Assembly: GCA_016199905.1 (NCBI GenBank) | Contig: JACQFU010000467.1 | Coordinates: 1 to 24,262, forward strand | Length of the DNA stretch: 24,262 bases | Origin: Candidatus Wallbacteria bacterium | GTDB lineage: Bacteria > Muiribacteriota > UBA6191 > JACPRK01 | Reading direction: 5' to 3' | Part shown: positions 1 to 8,423 of the stretch, in pieces | How the letters are laid out: every line of letters begins with the position of its first letter | How positions within the stretch are numbered: position 1 is the first letter of the stretch | Translations under genes and position numbers: made by a program | Notes under the pieces: generated by a model | What the model was told of the DNA's origin: nothing | Seen by the model: only the letters and a program-made list of their open reading frames with translations | Database searches by the model: none

Positions 1-379
1 CGGAACGCCGTAGCGTTCTTGTCATAAGAGGAACGTAAGTCGATCCAAGCCTGTACGGCACTCAGCGGGATTCCAGCACCTTGAGAAGGCAGGCCCGAAG
101 GCGCTTTGGCGGCGCGGATCCGCCGGACGGGGGGCTCCGCGTCCTCCAGGCGGCCCGACTTCCACGAGCAGGCCAGGCGCGATGCCGGGAATCGGTGCGG
201 CGAAGAACGAGTCAAGCACCCTTCGGTCGTCTGGATGCCGAGCTTGCGAGCGTCCTCCGAGACGGCGCGCACGCGACCGCGGAAGCGACGGGCTTGGATG
301 TTACCATCTCGAGCCCGGCGCGCCCATCGGCCTATCGCCCGATTGGGCCGGAGACAAGGAGCCTGTCCAGGTCACGCGC
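1..379. other. Non-coding stretch or unrecognised gene remnant downstream of the HEAT gene
   Basis: No convincing gene is visible. A short minus-strand frame at 22-219 has no recognisable motif and no ribosome binding site. Two hairpins can be seen. One is GAACGC-CGTA-GCGTTC at 3-18, a perfect 6-bp stem followed by TTGT on the plus strand. The other, at 322-348, is listed separately. The stretch probably ends the long minus-strand operon, but no gene could be identified on its far side. Confidence 0.4.
322..348 (-). terminator. Possible terminator-like hairpin after the HEAT gene
   Basis: GCCCATCGG at 322-330 pairs with CCGATTGGGC at 339-348 (9 bp, one bulged T) around an 8-base loop. It lies about 30 bases past the HEAT stop codon on the minus strand. 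There is no T-run after it, so it would be an atypical intrinsic terminator, or only a stabilising 3' structure. Confidence 0.25.
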
Positions 380-2596
380 CTACTGTCCCGACGCGATCCG
401 GCGCAGGACCCGCGCAAGACGCACCCGGCCGGCGTCGCCGGGGGACGCGAGCGCCGTCAGGAGCGCGCCGCACGCCGCCGGGCCTATGGCCACGAGGGCC
501 TTCTCCGCCAGCTCCACGCTGCCGGGTGTGCCCTGTTCCCAGGCGCCTGTCTCGTCCCGAAGCGCTTCCGCCAGTGCGGGCACAGCCCGCGCCGCCTCGG
601 CGCCGATCCGGCCGAGCGCCAGGATCGCCGCCAATCGAACCCGCGGCGCACGGTCCGCCAGCAGCAAGGCGATCGCATCGACCGCATCCTCCGCATCGGG
701 ACCGAAGAGCCCGAGCGCCTCGGCGGCGGCCCGCCGCACCTCGGACTCGGAATCTCCAACGAGTCCTGCGAGCGCGGGAACCGCCCTCTCCGGGTCGGCT
801 CCGATTCGCCCGAGCGCCTCCGCCACTTCCGCGCGTAAGTACGGGCTGGGCGTGTCGAGCGCCGATACCAGGGCCGGCTCCGCGGATGCCGCAGCGGGCC
901 CCAACTCTCCCAGAGCAGATGCGGCTTCGCGCTGCAGCCGTTCGTCGGACTCTCCCAGCATCGCCACGATTGCCGGCACCAGCGGCTGGGCCGCGAAGCC
1001 CAGGTTCGGCAGAATGTGAACAGCTCGCTCGGGGCCGGATGCCCCCGCCGTGCCAGGCCTCAATTGCTCCTGCGCCCAGCGAAGCAGCATCGTCTCCTGG
1101 CCGGCGCCGGCCAGCGCCGCCGCCGTGTCGTAGTCGAGCCCCGGCACGCTCAGACCCCAGACCAGCGCATCTCGCCCACGGCGCGTCTGGCTCCCGACCA
1201 CGGCCAGCGCCTTCAGCGCCTCCTCCCGCACTTCCGGGTCCTTCAACGAGTCGAGCAGCGCAGGACAAGCCGAGGCCGCCGGGGCTCCCATGCCGGCCAG
1301 CGACGCCGCCGCGTTGCGCTTCACGTACTTGTCCCGATCCGAGAGCGCCTGCGCCAGCGCGAGAACAGCGCCGTCGCCGACGGCCGGACCGATGGCGCCC
1401 AGGGCCCGCGCGGCCGCCTGCCTCAGGCTTCGCGCCCGCCCTTCGTCCAGTACGGCCTTCGTCTCCGGGCCGGGTTGCGGCTCCTCCTCCTTTTCCCCGG
1501 CGGCCCATTCGAGAGCCATCTCGAAGAGGCTCTTCTTGCGAAGGAACCGATCCGCCACCAGCGGCCTTCCGTGGGAGGGATCGAGCAAGAGCGTCGCGAT
1601 CGCAGATGCCGCCCGAGCTGCCTCCGGCCCAAGGGCGCCGAGAGCTTCGACGGCCATCTCACGATCCGAGCCGTCCTCGCTCGAGAGCTTCTCCATCAGG
1701 ACAGGCAGCGCCGCGGACGCGCCGCGGCCCAGCCCACGCGCCGCGCGCGCAAAGTCCCAGAACTCGACTCGCCCTTCGCGCAGGGCCTGCACCATCGCGG
1801 GAACGCCGAGGGCGCCGCCGCTCCCCAAGTCGCCCAGCGTCGCCAGCGCGCGCTTGCACACCTCGACCACGGTGTCCCGCAGGCACTCTGCCACAGCCTG
1901 AGCTGCCGTGTCGGCCCGCGGCCCCAGGTACCCGACGCAGAGCAGGGCCCGTTCCCGCACGGCGGCGGAAGGATCGCCCAGCGCCTTCACGAGCGTCTCG
2001 AGCACGCGCGGGAGCAGCGGGTTCGCCGCAGGCTCCAGCAACCAGGAAGGCGAACCGCCTGCTTCGAGGGCCTTTCTCGCGACCAGCTCCGCGGCGCCGG
2101 CGTGTGCGAGGACGTCGGCTGCGTCGATGCGACCCGGTCCGGCCGGCCCTGCCAGCCGGTGCGCCCAGGCATCGAGCCCCCCTCGCGCGACGAGCTCGTC
2201 GAGGACCTGCGATGCGGCGACGGCGGCCTCGCCCGCGGAGACGGTCGAAGCGCCGAGCCTGGCGAGGAGCCGATCCGTGATGGAGGCCGGCATCTCGAGC
2301 ACCCTGGCGGTCAGCGCCGCCATGCCGCGGACCTCTTCGGCGCGCGGCCAGCGCCGGAACAACGAGCGCGCCTGCGCCCAGACCACGGTGCGGCACGGAG
2401 GTCCGGCGCTTCCCAGCCCGCGTCCCCGTCCGCCCAGCTCTTCGGCCTGCGAGACCTCCTCCGCCGGCAGCTCGAGCGCCGTCGCAAAACGACTGAAAAG
2501 ACGCTTCGAGGCCGGCATCAGAAGGCCGGAACAGGCCAAGGCCTCGGCCACGGCGGCCAGCAGCGCCTTGCGAAGTGCCCGGGTATCCGCCGGCAT
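380..2596 (-). CDS. HEAT-repeat protein
   Basis: This 738-residue alpha-solenoid protein is probably a protein-binding scaffold. From about residue 180 to the C terminus it is built of roughly 30-residue helical pairs with the typical HEAT/PBS-lyase core, for example REAASALGELGPAA, EVAEALGRIGADPERAVPAL, RRAAAEALGLFGPDA and RLAAILALGRIGAEAARAV. The first 180 residues are helical without a recognisable domain. No convincing signal peptide is present, so it is probably cytoplasmic, unlike most of its neighbours. The ATG at 2596 has GGAG about 9 bases upstream and lies 25 bases after the stop of the lipoprotein gene, so it is probably the last gene of the operon. It could hold together cytoplasmic partners of the cyclase, but no partner can be read from the sequence. 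Confidence 0.9.
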   Translation of the reverse strand: MPADTRALRKALLAAVAEALACSGLLMPASKRLFSRFATALELPAEEVSQAEELGGRGRGLGSAGPPCRTVVWAQARSLFRRWPRAEEVRGMAALTARVLEMPASITDRLLARLGASTVSAGEAAVAASQVLDELVARGGLDAWAHRLAGPAGPGRIDAADVLAHAGAAELVARKALEAGGSPSWLLEPAANPLLPRVLETLVKALGDPSAAVRERALLCVGYLGPRADTAAQAVAECLRDTVVEVCKRALATLGDLGSGGALGVPAMVQALREGRVEFWDFARAARGLGRGASAALPVLMEKLSSEDGSDREMAVEALGALGPEAARAASAIATLLLDPSHGRPLVADRFLRKKSLFEMALEWAAGEKEEEPQPGPETKAVLDEGRARSLRQAAARALGAIGPAVGDGAVLALAQALSDRDKYVKRNAAASLAGMGAPAASACPALLDSLKDPEVREEALKALAVVGSQTRRGRDALVWGLSVPGLDYDTAAALAGAGQETMLLRWAQEQLRPGTAGASGPERAVHILPNLGFAAQPLVPAIVAMLGESDERLQREAASALGELGPAAASAEPALVSALDTPSPYLRAEVAEALGRIGADPERAVPALAGLVGDSESEVRRAAAEALGLFGPDAEDAVDAIALLLADRAPRVRLAAILALGRIGAEAARAVPALAEALRDETGAWEQGTPGSVELAEKALVAIGPAACGALLTALASPGDAGRVRLARVLRRIASGQ

Positions 2597-2621
2597 CGTC
2601 GCGTTCTCCGAGGCAGCAGCC

Positions 2622-5282
2622 TCAGCGCGAGCGCGCGAAAGGCGGCCGGCGCGCCTTGGAGCCCGGGACAGAGCCGGGCGAGAGGACTATCGGAGGCGAG
2701 GCAATCACGTCGATCGGACGCTCGATCGAAGCCGTGGAGGCGGGCGGATTGGAGACGCCGTCGTCGAAAGTGAACCCCACGGAGAGCGTGGTTCTGAGAG
2801 TCTGCGGCGCCGAGTACAGGCGAACGGCGAACTCCAGATCGACGCTTTGGCCAGCCGGGACCACGCGCGTTGGGAGCGAGTTATCCAGGTACAGACCATC
2901 CGGCAACAGGACCGGGTTGAGGCTGATCGCGTCCTGACCGCCGTCGTTGGCGATCCGGACGCCGACGGTAGCCGTCGTGATGCCTCCCTGGAAAATGCCG
3001 GTCGATACGGTGAGCGCCGAGAGCGACAGGTGCGCTGCCGGGTCGTGGGCCCTGGGATTCACCCGGAAGAACGTCGGGACGCCAAAGAACGGAATGCGCT
3101 GCGCTTCGACCCCGTCGAAGTAGCGCACGTCCGGGACCACCACCCCGATCGATCGGGGCAAATCGTCGGGCAAGTCGACCTGCAGCTCGAGGGTTCCGCT
3201 CGCAAGCGCGGAGAATTCGCCGGAGTTGGTCGGCGCCGCGCGCACCGCCAGCGATCGAGGGACGGTCTGGTCGGAGCTGGTGAGCGCGTAGGCCCGGCCT
3301 GCGATCTGCAGCTGAGTGGCGGCGACCGGCCCCAAGTTCTCGAGCTGGAAGCGGATCGGCATCCCGATCGTCCCGGGTACAGCCTGGTTTGCGATCGGTT
3401 GGCTCGCCGGCGGCGTCAGGACCGCGCGCGGGGGCGAGGGAAGAACCGTGAAAGCGGGCGACGTGGCGAGCGTCGCCGTTACAGGCGAGAGGAAGTACTC
3501 GTCGGTGCCGAACACGCTGACTGTCAGATGCACGGGGCCGGGAGGGACGTTCGGGCCGACGATCAGGTAAGTCGAGCTGATGCGGGGCGAGGGATCCACT
3601 CGGTACAGGTACTCGGCGGGCGCCTCCTGAATGCCTGGCCGGTCGGCGATCACGCTGACATAGGGATAGAGGATGGCTGAGCCTCCGGCGTCCTGGAACT
3701 CCATCTCCAGGATGAGCTCACCGGGAGACCCCACGGCGGACGTCGTGAGACGCACCGAGGAAATGCTGAGCTGCGCCGGCCGAGGAACGATGGTCAGGAA
3801 CTGAGGGGGCGTCTCGAACTGTAAGGTTGCCCCGGACCGCGCGTCCCGGGCTCCAAAGGAAATAGAGATCGTGGCAACGCGGAACCCGGACGTCGCCGGC
3901 GGGATGGAGACATCGACCACAACGGCGGCGGTGTCGCCGGGCTGAAGGCGGACGGGCCCTCGAATAATTGCCGGAAGACTGGCGTTCGGGGCGTTGACGG
4001 GGAACAGAAAAGGTCCGGGAAATCCCTGGGAGCCGAAGATCTGCGCGGTTGCCGTGGTGAGTTCCACGACGGAGAGGCCCGCGTTTGTGACGCCCACGGT
4101 GACGGCGACGCTCTCCCCTGCCCGGACCGTATCGGTGCTGGGAATGACGCTGCCGAAGGAGAGCACCGGCAGATCTTGCTGCACGACTGCCGCCAGGTCG
4201 AGCGTGGCGACGGCGGGCTCCTCGTCAGAGGCGTCGGACCCGTCCGTGGAGACCGCAGAGGCCGCGACGCTGAGGTCGACGGGGCCGCCGGCGGCTTGTG
4301 GAGAGACGACTCCGCGGAACGTGAAGACTCGCGGAGATTCGAACGGATCGAGCGTGAGCGGGCCCGTCAGCGCCGGGGTCAGACTCAGGGCGACGTAGGG
4401 CGGGGACGAAGCCGCCGTGAGGCCGTTCAAGGTCGCGGGGACGCCGCCGTAGTTGGCGATCTGGACCTGGAGCTCGACGACGCCGCCGCGACCGGCGACA
4501 CCTGGTTCGACCCTGGCGCTGGCGATCCGCACCACAGGCGGCAGAGACGACGAGAGCTGGCGGCCGAGGTCGTTGACCACGGTGGCGGGGCTGCCGGCGG
4601 GGGCGGGCGTGTTGGTCTGCAAGTCCGGTCCGGAAGTCCTGCGCGCCAGCAGTTGCACGACGTTGAACGCGCTGTCGGCGCCACCGCTCAAACGCCGGCC
4701 GGTGGTGGCGATGGCACGCAGGGCGCGGCTGGTGGCGTTGGCCGAGTCGGCGCTGAGCAGGTCGGCCACACGAACGCCGAACTGGCGGGCAATGCGGCCG
4801 TTTGCCTGGGAGAGGGCGGCGGCGAAGGCGCCGTCCTGTCCGTTGGCCAGGCGGACGGCTTCGGCCAAGGCGAGGTGGTTGAGGGCGGTGACGTTGACGA
4901 GAGCGTTGGAGCCGTCGGTGAAGCCGGCGCCTCGCAGCGGGTTCTCGGGCGGGATGGTCGCGGTGACGCCGCGCACCTCGTCCAGGTAGACGCCGTCGAT
5001 CTCGACCAGCACGGGGCCCGCGTATCCGGGCAGGATGGAGAGCGCGAAGCGAGACTCGGAGGCGGCGATCGCGAGCGGCGTGCGCCGGCTGAGGGCAGAG
5101 CCGCGTGGCCTTTGCGGGTTGGAGCGGGAGAGGTCGAGGCGATAGGCCTGGGCGAACCCCGAGAGGAATCGGCCCTTGGCCGCGCCCCCAGTGACAACCG
5201 ATCCGGTTGACGAGCCGCCGCCGCCATTGCATCCAACGACTCCGAGCAGGGCGATTCCCAGACAGGCGAGCGTTCTGTTCAT
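2622..5282 (-). CDS. Lipoprotein with CARDB/Ig-like repeats
   Basis: This 886-residue exported lipoprotein has a short hydrophobic leader ending in the lipobox VVGC (lipidated Cys18), then a Gly/Ser linker. Residues about 30-210 form a helical part that mentions a development-like sequence (DEVRGVTATIPPENPLRG). About five beta-sandwich repeats follow, recognisable by phrases such as VVELQVQIANYGGVPA, VAVTVGVTNAGLSVVEL, PIRFQLENLGPVAATQL and TVGVRIANDGGQDA, which resemble CARDB/Ig-like adhesion modules. Such proteins usually act as surface adhesins or scaffolds. The ATG at 5282 has an AAGGGA ribosome binding site a few bases upstream. The gene stands 123 bases after the CHAT gene and 25 bases before the HEAT gene. 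No catalytic motif was seen, and the ligand is unknown. Confidence 0.85.
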   Translation of the reverse strand: MNRTLACLGIALLGVVGCNGGGGSSTGSVVTGGAAKGRFLSGFAQAYRLDLSRSNPQRPRGSALSRRTPLAIAASESRFALSILPGYAGPVLVEIDGVYLDEVRGVTATIPPENPLRGAGFTDGSNALVNVTALNHLALAEAVRLANGQDGAFAAALSQANGRIARQFGVRVADLLSADSANATSRALRAIATTGRRLSGGADSAFNVVQLLARRTSGPDLQTNTPAPAGSPATVVNDLGRQLSSSLPPVVRIASARVEPGVAGRGGVVELQVQIANYGGVPATLNGLTAASSPPYVALSLTPALTGPLTLDPFESPRVFTFRGVVSPQAAGGPVDLSVAASAVSTDGSDASDEEPAVATLDLAAVVQQDLPVLSFGSVIPSTDTVRAGESVAVTVGVTNAGLSVVELTTATAQIFGSQGFPGPFLFPVNAPNASLPAIIRGPVRLQPGDTAAVVVDVSIPPATSGFRVATISISFGARDARSGATLQFETPPQFLTIVPRPAQLSISSVRLTTSAVGSPGELILEMEFQDAGGSAILYPYVSVIADRPGIQEAPAEYLYRVDPSPRISSTYLIVGPNVPPGPVHLTVSVFGTDEYFLSPVTATLATSPAFTVLPSPPRAVLTPPASQPIANQAVPGTIGMPIRFQLENLGPVAATQLQIAGRAYALTSSDQTVPRSLAVRAAPTNSGEFSALASGTLELQVDLPDDLPRSIGVVVPDVRYFDGVEAQRIPFFGVPTFFRVNPRAHDPAAHLSLSALTVSTGIFQGGITTATVGVRIANDGGQDAISLNPVLLPDGLYLDNSLPTRVVPAGQSVDLEFAVRLYSAPQTLRTTLSVGFTFDDGVSNPPASTASIERPIDVIASPPIVLSPGSVPGSKARRPPFARSR

Positions 5283-5348
5283 GACGGTCCCTTTCCGCGC
5301 TTCGAGTACAGCCGGCGTAGCGACGGCAGCCCGAGCCGCATGAGGGGC

Positions 5349-5378
5349 AGTCTACCCGCCGCCCCAGGGAGGGGGCAA
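5349..5378 (-). promoter_or_regulatory. Possible internal promoter before the CARDB lipoprotein
   Basis: On the minus strand, TTGCCC (5373-5378) and TAGACT (5349-5354) are separated by 18 bases. Each matches four of six positions of the sigma-70 consensus. Transcription would start about 60 bases before the ATG at 5282. This is the widest gap within the nine-gene series, which is where an internal promoter would be expected. Confidence 0.3.
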
Positions 5379-5405
5379 GCGCGGGGGGCGGACCTCCCGT
5401 CGCTC

Positions 5406-8381
5406 TCACCAGGACCCGACGGTGACGACGAACCCGGCCCACTTGACTGGAGAGACGCTCTCTTGCCGGCGGCGGGCATCTGCCAGCCACTCGCGCTTGG
5501 CGGCGGCCAGGGCCGCCACGGGATGGGCCTCTCCGACCCAGATGTGCTCGTAGAACCGCGCCATCAATTGCTGCGTGGCGAGGTCGGGAACCGGCCATAG
5601 CGCCGAAACGACGAAGCGCGCGCCGGCCGCCAGCAGCGCGCGGCGCAGCCCCAGGACGCCTTCTCCGCTGCGGACCTGTCCCAGTCCCGACTCGCAGGCC
5701 GAGAGAGTGACCAGCTGGACTCCGCCGAGCGGCAGGGTCGCGGCCTCCTCGCCCGAGAGCACGCCGTCGCGGCTGACGTTGGCACCGGAGAGCGCCAGAC
5801 CTGCGAACAGCAGAGGACTGCGGCCGATCCTCCAGAGGCTGCCGGAAGCTTCGCCGGCCTCGGTCCTCGCGTCGGTGACGCAGCGCGCCGTGCCCTGGTC
5901 CCAGTAACCGTGCGTGGCCAGATGGACGTAGGCCTTGCCCCTCACGCCCGCGGCGATCGCCGCCTTGGAGGCCCGGTCGCCGGAGAGCGACTGAATGTCC
6001 TGCGCCTCGAACCCGGCCTTGCGAAACAGCGCTGCCAGGGCTTCGACTTCCTCGCGCGTGCCCGGGAGCGGGTCCAGATGATACGAGCGCCACGGGTCGA
6101 CCTCCACGCCGCGCGCACCACCGGCCGCGGTCGTCGATGCCCTCGCCGCGGCACTCGGTACACCGGCTGGCCCGACGTCGTAACCCAGACCGCCCACCAG
6201 CAACAATCCCTTCCCTGGCCGCCGGGAGCTGACCGCCTCCGGCTGCGTCAGATCCCCGGCCGTGGTGAGCACCGCGAACTCGCGCCGCTCGACCAGGAAC
6301 TCGCCGACGCCGGAGGGCAGGGCCTCCAGCGGCACCTGACAGAGCGGGCCATCGGGGCTCACGAGCACTCCCTCGTCCTGGGGCAATCCCGCTTCGATCG
6401 GCTGCCAGACAAGGCGCGCCAGGGCGCTGCCCAGCCGGTCGATCAACCGCTCGGGCGCTCCCTTCGAGCCCAGCGTTCGTTTCCAGAGGTCGACGGCTTC
6501 GCGTATGGGGGAGAGCGGCCCAAGCTCCACGCGAACGGGGTGCGGAGACAGCGATGTCGCCGTGAAGGCGGCCAGCGACGTGACGGTCGAGCTCGACTCG
6601 CGAGACGCTCGCTGGTAGACGACGTAGTCGACCAGGCAATACCCCGCAGGCAGCCGTGCCCGCACGGCGTCGAAGCGCGGGGCTTCGAGCGCTCGCGGGG
6701 CGCTCCCTCCAACCCGGGCCAGTTCGCGCTCGAGGCGCTCCTTCTTCTCGGTGAGGGCCGTGACCGCCTGGCGCCACGCCTGGGCCTCCGAGGGGCCCAC
6801 CTCGCGGTGGAACACCAGCCCCAGCTCCCGGCGGCACTGGTCGAGCTCCTCGGCGATCCGTGTGCCCGGCGCTTCCGCGGAGATCGAGGCGAGCAGGCCC
6901 ACGAGCATGCGCCAAGCCAAACCCTTCCAGCGCAGGACCGCCTCGTAGGCCGCCGTCTCATCGCCAGGAAGGCAGTGAACCGACAGGAAGTGGTGGAGGT
7001 ACTCGCGCAGCGCCTCGACGTAGGCCAATCGCTCCACGTCCGAAAGCGTCGGCATGACGGCGTCCGCGAGGCCGGCCTGAACTTCGAAGGCGCGCGCGGA
7101 TTCGCGACGCGCGGCCTCGAGCTCCCCCAGCTCTAGAAGTACGATCGCCAGCCGGTGACGGCTCCGGGCGACATCGGGATGCAACTCGCCGAAGAGCGCG
7201 AGCCGGATGTCGAGCGAGCGGGCCAGCAGCGCCTTCGCCTCGGTCCGGTCGCCTTGGGCCCGCCGGCACATCGCCAGACTGGAGAGTGTCGCCGCCACGC
7301 GGGTATGCCCCGGGCCCAGCGCTGCCTCCAGGATTCCGAGTGCCTCTCGCAGGAGAGCCTCGGCCCGCTTTGCTTCGCCGGTCTCGGTCAGCAGCGCCCC
7401 GTCGTTGACCAGTGCCGCCGCCACGATCGCCGGGTCGGCGCCGGGGACGGCCCTCTCGATCCGCAGGGCCCGCTCGAACAGGACCATGGCTGCGGGCCGT
7501 TCTCCGAGATCGTGCAGCAGGTAGGCGAGGTTGTTGAGCGCCTTGGCAAGCTCGGGGTGGGCCGGGCCAAGCCGCTGCTCGCAGATGGAACGCGACTGTT
7601 CCAGGAGCGGCCGAGCCGCCTGCAGGTCTCCCTGCAGGACCAAGAGGTGGGCCAGGTTCTGTTGCACTGCTGCTGCCTGCAAGCTGCCTGGCCCCAGGGT
7701 CGAATCGTAATCTTGCAGGCTCCGTTCGAGGAAAAGCCGAGCCTGCGCCAGGTCGCCCAGATCGAACAGGATCCGCCCCAGCTCGTTTCTGGTTGCGGCC
7801 GCCTCCAGGCTGCCGGGCCCCGGAGACTTCTCGACCAAAGTCAGCAGCTCGGCCAGCGCGGGAATGGCGGCGGCGGGGCCTTCGGCTTCCTGGAGAACGT
7901 CCGAGGAGGAGCGCAGCGATTCGGCAAGCTCGGCCGGCTTGCCGCTTCGGCGAGCCTCGCCGGTGGCCAGCTTCAGCGTGGCGATCGCAGTCGCGGACTG
8001 GCCGGCCGCGAGTTGCTGCCGGGCCAGGCCATCGAGGAGCTTGGCGACGGTCGACCCGGCGACCGCCGAGGCGTCGATCGTCACCGCCCGGCTGAGCGCC
8101 TCCGACGCCTGGCGCGACTCTCCTGCCGACGCGGCCACAGGGACCAGCTCGAGCAGCGTACGAGCCACCGCTCGATGCGAGGGCCCGTGAATGGCTTCGC
8201 GCAGCCGCACGAGCTGGCGGCCCGCTGCCAGCGCCTCGGCGTAACGGCCCGCGATCGCGAGCTGGCGGACCTGACGCGTCAGCTCCTGCGCCTCAGCGAC
8301 CTTCTGCGGGTCGGTCGAAGCGCCGCCCGCCGCCGCACGAGCGGCAGCGACCAGGACGAGCGCCGCCAGCAACCGTCGCAT
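5406..8381 (-). CDS. Exported TPR-CHAT caspase-like protein
   Basis: This 991-residue protein has a Sec-type leader (MRRLLAALVLVAAARAAAGG). Residues about 30-480 are tetratricopeptide repeats, such as GDLAQARLFLERSLQDY and HPELAKALNNLAYLLHDLGE. A helical connector follows, and then a C-terminal CHAT domain from about residue 680. CHAT domains belong to the caspase/separase clan of cysteine peptidases. The catalytic pair is intact: His824 in HLATHG and Cys896 in LSACESG, followed by the typical GLRRALLAAGARFVV strand and the SALWPVPD motif. The enzyme is therefore predicted to be active, in the periplasm or outside the cell, with the TPRs selecting its substrate. The ATG at 8381 lies 42 bases after the stop of the NHL gene, within the operon. 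The substrate is unknown. Confidence 0.93.
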   Translation of the reverse strand: MRRLLAALVLVAAARAAAGGASTDPQKVAEAQELTRQVRQLAIAGRYAEALAAGRQLVRLREAIHGPSHRAVARTLLELVPVAASAGESRQASEALSRAVTIDASAVAGSTVAKLLDGLARQQLAAGQSATAIATLKLATGEARRSGKPAELAESLRSSSDVLQEAEGPAAAIPALAELLTLVEKSPGPGSLEAAATRNELGRILFDLGDLAQARLFLERSLQDYDSTLGPGSLQAAAVQQNLAHLLVLQGDLQAARPLLEQSRSICEQRLGPAHPELAKALNNLAYLLHDLGERPAAMVLFERALRIERAVPGADPAIVAAALVNDGALLTETGEAKRAEALLREALGILEAALGPGHTRVAATLSSLAMCRRAQGDRTEAKALLARSLDIRLALFGELHPDVARSRHRLAIVLLELGELEAARRESARAFEVQAGLADAVMPTLSDVERLAYVEALREYLHHFLSVHCLPGDETAAYEAVLRWKGLAWRMLVGLLASISAEAPGTRIAEELDQCRRELGLVFHREVGPSEAQAWRQAVTALTEKKERLERELARVGGSAPRALEAPRFDAVRARLPAGYCLVDYVVYQRASRESSSTVTSLAAFTATSLSPHPVRVELGPLSPIREAVDLWKRTLGSKGAPERLIDRLGSALARLVWQPIEAGLPQDEGVLVSPDGPLCQVPLEALPSGVGEFLVERREFAVLTTAGDLTQPEAVSSRRPGKGLLLVGGLGYDVGPAGVPSAAARASTTAAGGARGVEVDPWRSYHLDPLPGTREEVEALAALFRKAGFEAQDIQSLSGDRASKAAIAAGVRGKAYVHLATHGYWDQGTARCVTDARTEAGEASGSLWRIGRSPLLFAGLALSGANVSRDGVLSGEEAATLPLGGVQLVTLSACESGLGQVRSGEGVLGLRRALLAAGARFVVSALWPVPDLATQQLMARFYEHIWVGEAHPVAALAAAKREWLADARRRQESVSPVKWAGFVVTVGSW

Positions 8382-8423
8382 CGCCGCCGATTCTAGCAGC
8401 GGCAGGCGCCGGCCATCACGTCG

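Noticed and set aside
22..219. 65-codon minus-strand frame at the left edge
   Set aside because: No motif and no ribosome binding site; composition fits random GC-rich sequence.
106..2280. 724-codon plus-strand open frame opposite the HEAT gene
   Set aside because: It is the antisense shadow of a GC-rich coding region: very rich in Arg, Pro and Ala, no domain, no ribosome binding site. The minus-strand HEAT repeats are unmistakable.
4225..6915. 896-codon minus-strand frame spanning the CARDB lipoprotein and CHAT genes
   Set aside because: It overlaps two well-supported genes on the same strand in another frame and is dominated by Arg, Pro and Gly.
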